64,000 nt of DNA from Natronorubrum sediminis. Its GTDB lineage: Archaea > Halobacteriota > Halobacteria > Halobacteriales > Natrialbaceae. Of this stretch, positions 53,834-61,278 are shown one piece after another. How positions within the stretch are numbered: the first letter of the stretch is position 1; each line of letters starts with the position of its first letter. The position numbers were made by a program, and so were the translations under genes. The notes beneath the pieces were generated by a model. It was not told the DNA's origin, ran no database searches, and saw nothing but the letters and a program-made list of their open reading frames with translations. Location: positions 416,748 to 480,747 of the forward strand of contig NZ_FNWL01000002.1 of assembly GCF_900108095.1 (NCBI RefSeq), in the 5' to 3' direction.

Positions 53834-54761
53834 GTTGTGATCTCTTTCGTTCTCGTTCGATTTTGAATCGACGGCCGTAGATGCGCGTGAAGCCGGAGGC
53901 AGTCGAGCCCTTGACCTGTTTCGGAACCGTCGAGTAGAGCGTTCCACCGCCGGTGTCTCTGCTACCGAGTTGCATCGTCGAAACGGCCGTTGGGTTGCGC
54001 GAGTTCGTTCGCGAACCCTCCTGGCTCGTCTTCTTTCGGTTCTCTTCGACGATCTCTTCGAACTCCTCGTGGGTCTCGAGGAGGGCCTCGCGAAACGCTT
54101 CGATCCCTCTCATTGCCTGTTGCTGGATGGCGACCTGATAGGCTTCAGGATCGTCCTCGATGTCGATGTCTCCGAGCAGTTCCATGGCTTCCTCCCCGCT
54201 AAGATCCGTCTCGAGGAGTTCTCCGTCGTCGTCATCGTCGTCACCGAGGAGGCTCTCGTCGTCGTCGGAGACCGTTTCGGCGGCCTTCGCGGCCAATCCG
54301 TCGTCGTCAGCGTCGTCGGCGAGGTCCTCGACGGCGTCGTCGACGGCCCGTTTTTGCTCCCAGACTTTGCCGAGATCAGCCGCGTCCCAGGCGTTGAGCA
54401 GGTCGATGGCCGAGAGCACCTGCGAGAGGTCGACGACGTCCGTCGCCCCGGTCTCTTCGTCGGCGATCGCGTCGGGGATAGCCTCTCCCTGAATCGCATC
54501 CAGGAGGTCGCCCGCGTCGACGGCCTCGGGGAGGTCGCTCACCTCGAGCGTTTCGAGCATCGTTTCGACCTCCGAGACAACCGTGGTGAGCTTCTCGACG
54601 TCGCCGAGCAACGACTCGAGGGTGCTGTCCTCGAGGGAGTCGAGATCGTCGACTCCTTCGAGCGTCTCCGTCACTCGCTCGAGGCTCTCCGTCCCGTTCT
54701 CGAGGAGCGTCTCGAAGGCGACGTCGCTGGCTTCCTCGAGTGATGAGTCGTCGTCGCTCAC
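53826..54761 (-). CDS. Unrecognised gas-vesicle-cluster protein X
   Basis: 311 residues, placed between gvpH and the gvpI position, with an ATGA overlap to gvpH. The first 120 residues are acidic and helical with repeating LExL patterns (FETLLENGTESLERVTETLE, LEDSTLESLLGDVEKL). A poly-Asp patch follows near 180, then a helix AYQVAIQQQAMRGIEAFREALLETHEEFEEI. The last 55 residues turn basic and Gly/Thr-rich, ending FTRIYGRRFKIERERKRSQHD. I know no standard Gvp with this layout. It may be a shell-associated or scaffold protein. Confidence 0.75.
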   Translation of the reverse strand: MSDDDSSLEEASDVAFETLLENGTESLERVTETLEGVDDLDSLEDSTLESLLGDVEKLTTVVSEVETMLETLEVSDLPEAVDAGDLLDAIQGEAIPDAIADEETGATDVVDLSQVLSAIDLLNAWDAADLGKVWEQKRAVDDAVEDLADDADDDGLAAKAAETVSDDDESLLGDDDDDDGELLETDLSGEEAMELLGDIDIEDDPEAYQVAIQQQAMRGIEAFREALLETHEEFEEIVEENRKKTSQEGSRTNSRNPTAVSTMQLGSRDTGGGTLYSTVPKQVKGSTASGFTRIYGRRFKIERERKRSQHD

Positions 54762-55561
54762 GGTGTGCTCCCTCCGTTCGGTTCGGACCGGCCTCCCTCG
54801 TCACCCTCGTGTGCGCCCTCGTCGGTAGGCTCGACCTGGACGGTGAGGATGCCGTTTTTGATCGTCGCGTCGGCCGTTCGGTCGCGCCAGGGGACCTCGA
54901 CTCGATCGAGTTCGGTTCCCGAAATGGCGACGACGAGCGCCGAGTCGTCGAAGCCGACGGTGACGTCGTCCGGGTCCGTGCCGGCAACGTCTGCCGTAAC
55001 GGTGAGTTCGTCGCTCGTCGTTCGGGTCGTCAGATGAGCCCCCGACGTGGGAGATTTTCGACGTCGTGTTCGTGATCGGGACTGTCGATCCGGACGCTCG
55101 TCCGTTCCCATCTCGGGTGACGATGGACGCCGCCCACCCTCGCCGGGCCGATCCCTTCCCGACCTGATCGAAATATCGTAGTCGAGCACCGTCCGATTCG
55201 TCCGCCGCCGGCCGGACGCGGCTCCGCGCTCGAGCGACTCCAGGGCCGAGAGAAGACTCGAGAGCCAGTTTCCGTCCCGATTGGTCGACTCCTCACGCGT
55301 CGATCCGACGGGAACGTGGCTGGCGTCGCCGGCCGCTCGGTCGTCGTCTTCATCGAGGTCGTCTGCGTCTGTTGGGTCGTTGGACGCTGCGCTTTCGTCG
55401 GTCCCGTCGGTGTCGTCGAGGCCTGTCCCTCTGTCGGAACTGGCATCCCCGTCGAATTCTTCGGTCTCGTCGATGTCGTCGGCGTCGTCGATATCGACGG
55501 AGTCGTCGTGCTCGTCGGGCGGTTCCTCCCGTCGGTCGTTCGAGTCATCTGGCGATGTCAT
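54758..55561 (-). CDS. gvpH: Gas vesicle protein GvpH (Hsp20-like domain)
   Basis: 267 residues. The C-terminal 85 residues are an Hsp20/alpha-crystallin-like fold (DELTVTADVAGTDPDDVTVGFDDSALVVAIS...NGILTVQVEPTD), as in halophilic GvpH, which is thought to prevent aggregation of other Gvp proteins. The first 90 residues are nearly all Asp, Glu, Ser and Gly, longer than in Halobacterium GvpH, followed by an Arg-rich linker. The start overlaps the gvpG stop by one base (TAATG). Confidence 0.88.
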   Translation of the reverse strand: MTSPDDSNDRREEPPDEHDDSVDIDDADDIDETEEFDGDASSDRGTGLDDTDGTDESAASNDPTDADDLDEDDDRAAGDASHVPVGSTREESTNRDGNWLSSLLSALESLERGAASGRRRTNRTVLDYDISIRSGRDRPGEGGRRPSSPEMGTDERPDRQSRSRTRRRKSPTSGAHLTTRTTSDELTVTADVAGTDPDDVTVGFDDSALVVAISGTELDRVEVPWRDRTADATIKNGILTVQVEPTDEGAHEGDEGGRSEPNGGSTP

Positions 55562-55815
55562 TAGGATTTCACCTCCACGCGGCCGCTCGTGAGCCGTTGG
55601 TGGACGTCCCGCGCGATTTCGATCTCTTCCTCGAGTTCGCGCTTGCGATGTCGGTACTCCTCCTCGGGGCGCTCGCCGAGTTCGTACAGCAACTGGTTCT
55701 CCTTCAGTTCGTCCTGTAGGGCCTCGATGTCGTACATCTCGTTGAGCGCCATCGTGTGTAGTGAGTCGACGATGCTGACAAACGGCCGGAACAGGAGGTC
55801 GTTGATGATGAACAT
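55561..55815 (-). CDS. gvpG: Gas vesicle protein GvpG
   Basis: 84 residues, normal for the family: FIINDLLFRPFVSIVDSLHTMALNEMYDIEALQDELKENQLLYELGERPEEEYRHRKRELEEEIE. The coiled-coil centre is diagnostic. GvpG is an essential accessory assembly factor. It follows gvpF by three bases. Confidence 0.95.
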   Translation of the reverse strand: MFIINDLLFRPFVSIVDSLHTMALNEMYDIEALQDELKENQLLYELGERPEEEYRHRKRELEEEIEIARDVHQRLTSGRVEVKS

Positions 55816-55818
55816 GGT

Positions 55819-56442
55819 TTACTGCTGGGTGCCGATCGCCACGTCGACGAAGCTATACGGTGCGAACGGGCCCGTGTACCGAAAGATCAGGTCGTCGTGC
55901 TCCTCCTCGAGTTCCGCGACGGCGTCGTCGAACGTTTCGCGGTCTTCCTTCGCAACGAGATACGACTGATTGAGCACGAGTCGGTCGCTGAACAGGCCGT
56001 TCGGCACCGATTGGTCGGCGATGGACTCGAGTTCGTCGGCGACGGCCGCTTCGATCGCCTCCTCGTCGACGTCGGCGTCTTCCTCGCGGACCACTTTCAG
56101 CCCGAGTTCGATCCGGCCCTCGATGTCGTTTATCGCGCGGCGAAACGCCGGTCGCGCACCCCGGAGGATGTTTTTCAACGCGCGGTCGCTCTCGAACGCC
56201 ATGCCGAATTGCATCGGAACGATCGTCCGTCCACCGTCGCGCTCCATGATTTCCCGAAGAATTTCGTCGTGACGTTGTGCGTCCTCGTCGGTCTCCTCGG
56301 GATCGGTCGTGTCGATGTCGGAGACGACTGCGTTGAGCCGACGGTGAGACACCGTGTACACGTAGTCGGCCCCGGCGACGGCGTCTGCCTCGAACTCCAC
56401 TGGATCGTCGTTCATGACGCCGTAGACGTACCGGTTCGTCAT
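55819..56442 (-). CDS. gvpF: Gas vesicle protein GvpF
   Basis: 207 residues from MTNRYVYGVMNDDPVEFEADA at 56442. GvpF/L family signatures include YVYTVSHRRLNAVVSDIDT, TIVPMQFGMAFESDRALKNIL, and the end RYTGPFAPYSFVDVAIG. GvpF binds GvpA before assembly in other organisms. It is the first gene of the leftward operon and starts 435 bases from gvpA. Confidence 0.94.
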   Translation of the reverse strand: MTNRYVYGVMNDDPVEFEADAVAGADYVYTVSHRRLNAVVSDIDTTDPEETDEDAQRHDEILREIMERDGGRTIVPMQFGMAFESDRALKNILRGARPAFRRAINDIEGRIELGLKVVREEDADVDEEAIEAAVADELESIADQSVPNGLFSDRLVLNQSYLVAKEDRETFDDAVAELEEEHDDLIFRYTGPFAPYSFVDVAIGTQQ

Positions 56443-56877
56443 CGCTTGCACACCTCGATTCGACTCGGTTGAGTTCGTCTGCGAGAGCCACCAGCGTGTG
56501 CTGCGTGTGCTGCGTGGCTGGTTTTCGGTGAACGTCGGCTACCGGCCAGTGAGTGCTGTCGAGTCGTCGCGTTCGATCGAGAGATCATGGATAGGGAGCG
56601 TCGACTACCCGAATGGGTGTGCGTCAACGCGCGCGACGTGAACTGCACCCGCGGGTACTCGAGGAACACGTCACGTGAGATTCGATACCACGATGGGTTA
56701 TCGTGGTGCTTGCAGGTGCAGCCGCAACCTGATTAGCCGTCTTCGAGTGAGCGTTTCACTATCCTGACTGTACAGGTCTTCTACCAGTCGATGGCTGTGT
56801 TTCCCAAATATGTGAGGGTGGCTTGCACGTGCAGTGAAAGCCGTGTTAGGAAGTCGGAAAGAACGTGTCGCCGTAGT
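56443..56877. promoter_or_regulatory. gvpF/gvpA divergent control region
   Basis: 435 non-coding bases. For gvpA, AAATATGT (about 56807-56814) is a TATA candidate, giving a leader of some 40 bases. The palindrome TGCACGTGCA (56824-56833) lies just after it, and a near copy TGCAGGTGCA is at 56711-56720, 113 bases upstream, both within GCTTGCAxGTGCAG. Near gvpF, TGCTGCGTG is tandemly doubled (about 56496-56515). The known GvpE activator site is not obvious and gvpE is absent from the cluster. Confidence 0.6.
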
Positions 56878-57162
56878 ATGGCACAACCACAACGGAGACC
56901 CGACTCCTCGAGTCTCGCAGAGGTGCTGGATCGCATCCTCGACAAGGGTGTCGTTATCGATATCTGGGCTCGCGTCTCGGTCGTCGGGATCGAGTTGCTG
57001 ACGATCGAAGCCCGCGTCGTCGTCGCCTCGGTCGACACCTTCCTGCACTACGCGGAGGAGATTGCAAAAATTGAGCAAGCGACGTCAGAGGGCGACCTCG
57101 AAGAACTCGAGGAACTCGAGGTCGAAGAACGTCCAGAATCGTCACCCCAGTCCGCTGGATAA
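56878..57162 (+). CDS. gvpA: Major gas vesicle structural protein GvpA
   Basis: 94 residues: [59 protein letters not shown] is the almost invariant GvpA core that forms the ribbed, water-excluding vesicle wall. The start at 56878 gives MAQPQRRPD; Halobacterium GvpA begins MAQPDSS. The C-terminal tail is acidic and about 18 residues longer than the Halobacterium protein. It is first in the rightward gvpANO operon, with gvpN six bases downstream. Confidence 0.96.
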   Translation: MAQPQRRPDSSSLAEVLDRILDKGVVIDIWARVSVVGIELLTIEARVVVASVDTFLHYAEEIAKIEQATSEGDLEELEELEVEERPESSPQSAG

Positions 57163-57168
57163 CACTTC

Positions 57169-58206
57169 ATGGCCGACGATTCCTCGCGCAAGCGCAAGGT
57201 CAGAGGTCGGAAGATCAGGAGCGACCGCTCCGGGAAGGAGGGTCGGCGAGCGAAGAAAGAACTGGCCCGCAAGGCATCCCAGGCCCGATCACAAAACGGC
57301 GACAGTCCACTCTCCGATCCCGAGGAGGTTGCACCGGAGCCGTTCGTCGAAACCGACGCCGTCACGTCCCTGCGAAACAGGATTACGGGCTGGTTGCGAG
57401 CGGATCAACCGGTCCATCTCATCGGTCCGACGGGCTGTGGGAAGACCGCGCTCGCGCTCTCGGCGGCCGCAGAACGTGGCCGCCCGGTCGTCTGGCTCAA
57501 CGGTGACGAAGCAGTCGACACCGCAGCACTCGTCGGCGACCACGCCGGCGGCGAACGCTACAAAGAGGACGACCGCTTCGTCAGCGGCGTGAGTAAGCAA
57601 ACGGAAATCGTTCGCGAACGATGGGTCGACAACCCGCTCTCGGTCGCCGTCCGCGAGGGCGCGACGCTCGTCTACAACGAGTTCTCCCGAAGCGACCCCT
57701 CGGCCCACAACGTCTTGCTCTCGGTCTTCGAGGAAGGCGTCCTCGAGCGACCGGGCAAGCGAGGCGAGGATCGATCGATCGACGTCCACCCCGAGTTCCG
57801 AGCGATCTTGACCTCGAACGACGTCGAGTACGCGGGCGTCCACGAACAACAGGACGCCTTGCTCGATCGCTTCGTCGGCGTTCACGTCGACTACCACGAC
57901 GAAACGACCGAACGCGAAATCGTCGACTCGCACGTCGACCTCTCCGAGGCGGACGTCGAAACGATCGTGAAGACGACGCGAACTCTGCGCGACGACCTCG
58001 AGGTCGTCGTCGGAACGCGAGCAGCCATCACGGCCGCGAAAGGTCTCGCCGTCTTCGAAGACGCCCGCCAGAACGGTGCTGCCGACGGCGAGTTCGACGA
58101 CGACCTACTGACCGACGTCTTCATGGACGTACTTGCGCCGAAAATCGCCGGCGAGGGTCCGGACGATATCGAAGCGTTGCGCACACAGATCGCCGAGTCG
58201 GTGTAA
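57169..58206 (+). CDS. gvpN: Gas vesicle protein GvpN (MoxR-like AAA ATPase)
   Basis: 345 residues. After a basic N-terminus of about 45 residues comes a MoxR-type AAA+ module: Walker A LIGPTGCGKTALA near residue 85, VVWLNGDE, Walker B-like GATLVYNEFSRSDPS and sensor-like RAILTSNDVEY. GvpN is needed for enlargement of nascent vesicles. The N-terminal KRKVRGRKIRSDRSGKEGRRAKK stretch is unusually basic for a halophile and could bind nucleic acid or membrane. Confidence 0.94.
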   Translation: MADDSSRKRKVRGRKIRSDRSGKEGRRAKKELARKASQARSQNGDSPLSDPEEVAPEPFVETDAVTSLRNRITGWLRADQPVHLIGPTGCGKTALALSAAAERGRPVVWLNGDEAVDTAALVGDHAGGERYKEDDRFVSGVSKQTEIVRERWVDNPLSVAVREGATLVYNEFSRSDPSAHNVLLSVFEEGVLERPGKRGEDRSIDVHPEFRAILTSNDVEYAGVHEQQDALLDRFVGVHVDYHDETTEREIVDSHVDLSEADVETIVKTTRTLRDDLEVVVGTRAAITAAKGLAVFEDARQNGAADGEFDDDLLTDVFMDVLAPKIAGEGPDDIEALRTQIAESV

Positions 58207-58294
58207 CTCCGCTCGATCAGCGCGAGGGACAGCGACACCGACACCGACTCGAGGTGCCAGCCACGAACTGCCGACAACGATTCACCAGACGCCA

Positions 58295-58867
58295 ATGGCC
58301 GAAGCCGATACAGAGCAGTCGACGGATCAGTGTAAGGCGCTCACCGCGGACGGTGAGCGCTGCTCACGGCCGGCCCGGGAGGATGGCTTTTGCTACCAAC
58401 ACGACGAGAGTGATCAGACAGTGAGTGATAGTCAATCAGCACAATCGGAACAGGACGAACAGGAATCAGACTCAGCAGACGAACAACAAGCAGAATCCGA
58501 AACCGAGGAGTCCCGAAGTCACTCGCTCGGCTCGGTCGAGATGAGCGACGAGGAGAAGACAGATCCCGACGACGTCGACGTCGACGTCGAGACCGAACAC
58601 GACCAGATCGCCGGCGTCCTCGGCGTTCGCCAGTCCGTCCAATCGTCTGCCGGCGAACTCATCGGTCGGGAGTTCGACGCCGTCAGCGAAATCGTACCGA
58701 CCGACAACGGCTGGCGGGCGGTCGTCGAAGTAATCGAACGCCGCTCGGTTCCCGACACCCAAGACATCATCGGTCGCTACGAGATCGAACTCACCGAAGA
58801 CGCCGTCGTTCACGGCTATCGCCGCCTCGATCGATACCGTCGCGGCGATACGGCAGCCTTCGAGTGA
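58295..58867 (+). CDS. gvpO: Gas vesicle protein GvpO with N-terminal CHC zinc motif
   Basis: 190 residues from the ATG at 58295. The C-terminal 95 residues match halophile-type GvpO (GVLGVRQSVQSSAGELIGREFDAVSEIVPTDNGWRAVVEVIERRSVPDTQDIIGRYEI). Ahead of them, CKALTADGERCSRPAREDGFCYQH forms a compact Cys/Cys/Cys/His zinc-like site, then an acidic Ser/Gln-rich linker. GvpO is essential for vesicle formation and affects gvp transcripts in halophiles; a zinc module may confer nucleic-acid or protein contact, as inference. Confidence 0.92.
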   Translation: MAEADTEQSTDQCKALTADGERCSRPAREDGFCYQHDESDQTVSDSQSAQSEQDEQESDSADEQQAESETEESRSHSLGSVEMSDEEKTDPDDVDVDVETEHDQIAGVLGVRQSVQSSAGELIGREFDAVSEIVPTDNGWRAVVEVIERRSVPDTQDIIGRYEIELTEDAVVHGYRRLDRYRRGDTAAFE

Positions 58868-59006
58868 GGCTGCCCTACTGAGTGGACGACGACATCTCTC
58901 GTGAGTCGACTCCGACGTCCCTGGTACGTCGACTATCGGTCGTGTCCACTCGAGTTCGAGAACACAACGGCGAAATAGCACGCTCGTGTAGCGGCGACTA
59001 CGATCC

Positions 59007-59339
59007 GTGTCCACTCACTCCGTCCGCGGGCTGACTGTCGACGACGACACTCGATGCACACACTATCGAACCGACCGAGACGTCGTCGCGTTCAAATTCG
59101 ACTGCTGTGAGCACTATTATCCCTGTTTTCGGTGTCACCAGGCCGTCGCAGATCACGAAGCGATTCCCTGGCCGAGCGATCGATTCGACGAGCCCTCGGT
59201 GTTGTGTGGTGTCTGTGCCACCGAACTGACCGTTCCGGCGTATCTCGAGGCCGACCATCGCTGTCCGTCGTGTGACACTCCGTTCAACCCTGGTTGTCAC
59301 GAGCACGCATCACGCTACTTTACACCTGGTGATCGATGA
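59007..59339 (+). CDS. CHY zinc finger protein
   Basis: 110 residues from a GTG start. CTHYRTDRDVVAFKFDCCEHYYPCFRCHQAVADHE is the CHY-type zinc finger core, followed by LCGVCATEL and HRCPSCDTPFNPGCHEH, for about three zinc sites. CHY proteins occur as ubiquitin ligase parts in eukaryotes; archaeal members have no assigned role. It lies between gvpO and a convergent regulator gene. Confidence 0.88.
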   Translation: MSTHSVRGLTVDDDTRCTHYRTDRDVVAFKFDCCEHYYPCFRCHQAVADHEAIPWPSDRFDEPSVLCGVCATELTVPAYLEADHRCPSCDTPFNPGCHEHASRYFTPGDR

Positions 59340-59460
59340 GTCGGCCGGTAGAACTCGGATAACACGCGACGAAACGGACAAACTATCGAACGAGTGCGCA
59401 ACGACAACAAAACGCACACGGGGGCCGAACCGGAGACGGGTGATGGCGGCGGGCTGAGGG

Positions 59461-59853
59461 CTACTCGTACTGGATCTCTTCGATATCTTCACACGTTTCG
59501 ACTAATGCTTTCAACGTGTCCGGAAACGTTCGACAACGGATATCCCCATTTCGCGGATCGAAGTCGATCGCGCCGATTTCGGCCAGTTGCGGGAGATCTG
59601 AGTGGTGAAGGCTCAGTTTGATCTCCTCGTACACTGGCTGTGGAATGTCGTCGATCGGTTTGCCTTCGCGTGCAACAGCAATCCTCGAAGCGAGCGTCTC
59701 GAGGTCTGTAACGTCGACCGAATGGAGATGATAGATCAGAAATCGTCGTTCGCTATCCGCGAGCGCGTGCAAGATTTCGTCGACCCAGTTGCGTCTCTCC
59801 TCGCTTGCGCCGATCGGGATGTCTCCGTTCTCCGGCCGATCATCACCGCTCAT
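59461..59853 (-). CDS. Winged-helix DUF7344-like regulator
   Basis: 130 residues from MSGDDRPENGDIPIGASEERRNWVDEILHALADSERRFLIYHL. The order of helices LETLASRIAVAREG, then YEEIKLSLHHSDLPQLAEIGAIDFDPRNGDIRC, is that of haloarchaeal wHTH proteins of the DUF7344 type, related to ArsR regulators. It ends with a helix ALVETCEDIEEIQYE. It is divergent from the HalOD1/CHAT operon (150 bases between starts), so it may regulate it. Confidence 0.8.
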   Translation of the reverse strand: MSGDDRPENGDIPIGASEERRNWVDEILHALADSERRFLIYHLHSVDVTDLETLASRIAVAREGKPIDDIPQPVYEEIKLSLHHSDLPQLAEIGAIDFDPRNGDIRCRTFPDTLKALVETCEDIEEIQYE

Positions 59854-60003
59854 AGTAGGACGAATGCCGTGGATAGGTAAAAGTAAGCGGGTAACGGCCG
59901 CTTCAGCGGCCCTAACGCGTCGTTTAGTAAATACGTTACATCTTATCTTTCTCGGGGTACCCAATCGAATGATTCACGTCGGTGGGACCCCTGGAGTACT
60001 CAT

Positions 60004-61278
60004 ATGGAAATCGACGAGGTGGACTGCCGCTGGCCGTTCCCAATACGCAGTGCGCCTCAAGTGACGCACGCGGTCGACCTGGGGAATGGGCACGTGACCT
60101 CATCGCTCGTCACCTCTGCGGCGGACATGCTGGATACCGATCCGTACGAGCTTGCAGCACTCTACGATCGTATTGATCCCGACAGTGTGGATCAGCTGTT
60201 GGATTCTGTTCCGCGTGAGTCCCCGACCGGACTCCGTGTCGCGGTCGAGACGTCGTGGAAGGACGTATCCGTGGTCGCCACGGATTCCGGCCACGTTGCA
60301 GCCTATCCGTCCAACCGAACCCCCAATCGGTTGAACCCTACAGCCCAGATTCACCACGAGTGGTCGGACGACCCCTCGCTCGTCTGGTCCATCGGACGGG
60401 CAATTTCGACGGCCGCGAGCGACGTTGCAACTGGTACGGATTCGAGTGCCAAACCCTCCACCGCCGATATCGTCGACTCGCTCCTCGAGCAACTCGATGC
60501 CGACGCCCTCGAGCGGACACTTCACCCGCGGTTGACCGACGAGCGCACCGACAGTCGACTGCTCCTCTCGACGAACGGGTACGAAGTGCAGATCGAACCC
60601 GATGGCACAATCGCTACTGAACCGTCGCTGACAGTGTTAAAACGGGCCGGCGGAACCGTTCTCGTCGCGGGCGCCGTTCCAGAGGACGCGTTCGATCGTG
60701 CCACGGCAACGTTGCTCGGCTCTTCGGAAGAAGAGAACACCCCACTGTTCGTCCACCACGGCCAGAATGTGGCGACGGCTCAACGACGGCTCTCGATGGC
60801 CGGTCACCCACAATCGACGGCCACCGTGCTCGACCATCGTCCCTCCGCCACCCGATCGACGGCCGCTGCCCCCGTCGGAGACAGCCCGCTCGACCACGAC
60901 GCAGACAGCGGACCGACCGTTATTTCTCATACCGACAGCATCGAATCCCTCCCCGGGGCCGTTCACAACGCGATCGTCGACGGCGAGTTGTCGGATCGCG
61001 GTCAGTTGCGAGTCGGCGTCGATTCCGTTCACTCGATGCTCGAAGCTACCTCTCTCGAGCGGACGCAAGCCGCCATCGACGGAATCGGGCAGGAGGTTCG
61101 TGAACATCGAGGAATCGGTCATTTCCACCTCTCATCTCCGAGAGACGGCGACGCAGTGGCCTCGCTCGAACCGTTGTTCGATGCGGTCGTCGAGTTGCGA
61201 GTCGGCGACGTCGACGTCGAACAGCGGTGGCGTCTGACCGAAACCGGGTACGAAACTGCCTGGTTTCCGCTCAAATGA
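60004..61278 (+). CDS. HalOD1-domain / DUF7504-like protein
   Basis: 424 residues. Two HalOD1-like output domains come first: SAADMLDTDPYELAALYDRIDPDSVDQLLDS (about 38-70) and PSTADIVDSLLEQLDADALERTLHP (about 150-175), each followed by a strand pair (VVATDSGHVAAYPS; YEVQIEPDGTIATEPS). A C-terminal RecA-like fold without Walker motifs (GGTVLVAGAVPEDAFDRA...LRVGVDSVHSMLEAT...ELRVGDVDVEQRWRLTETGYETAWFP) resembles DUF7504. These domains occur in haloarchaeal two-component-like signalling. The end overlaps the CHAT gene by four bases (ATGA). Confidence 0.82.
   Translation: MEIDEVDCRWPFPIRSAPQVTHAVDLGNGHVTSSLVTSAADMLDTDPYELAALYDRIDPDSVDQLLDSVPRESPTGLRVAVETSWKDVSVVATDSGHVAAYPSNRTPNRLNPTAQIHHEWSDDPSLVWSIGRAISTAASDVATGTDSSAKPSTADIVDSLLEQLDADALERTLHPRLTDERTDSRLLLSTNGYEVQIEPDGTIATEPSLTVLKRAGGTVLVAGAVPEDAFDRATATLLGSSEEENTPLFVHHGQNVATAQRRLSMAGHPQSTATVLDHRPSATRSTAAAPVGDSPLDHDADSGPTVISHTDSIESLPGAVHNAIVDGELSDRGQLRVGVDSVHSMLEATSLERTQAAIDGIGQEVREHRGIGHFHLSSPRDGDAVASLEPLFDAVVELRVGDVDVEQRWRLTETGYETAWFPLK

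Noticed and set aside
58133-58294. Upstream extension of gvpO
   Set aside because: It overlaps the gvpN end and is Arg/Thr-rich; the ATG at 58295 precedes the zinc motif and acidic linker expected for the protein.
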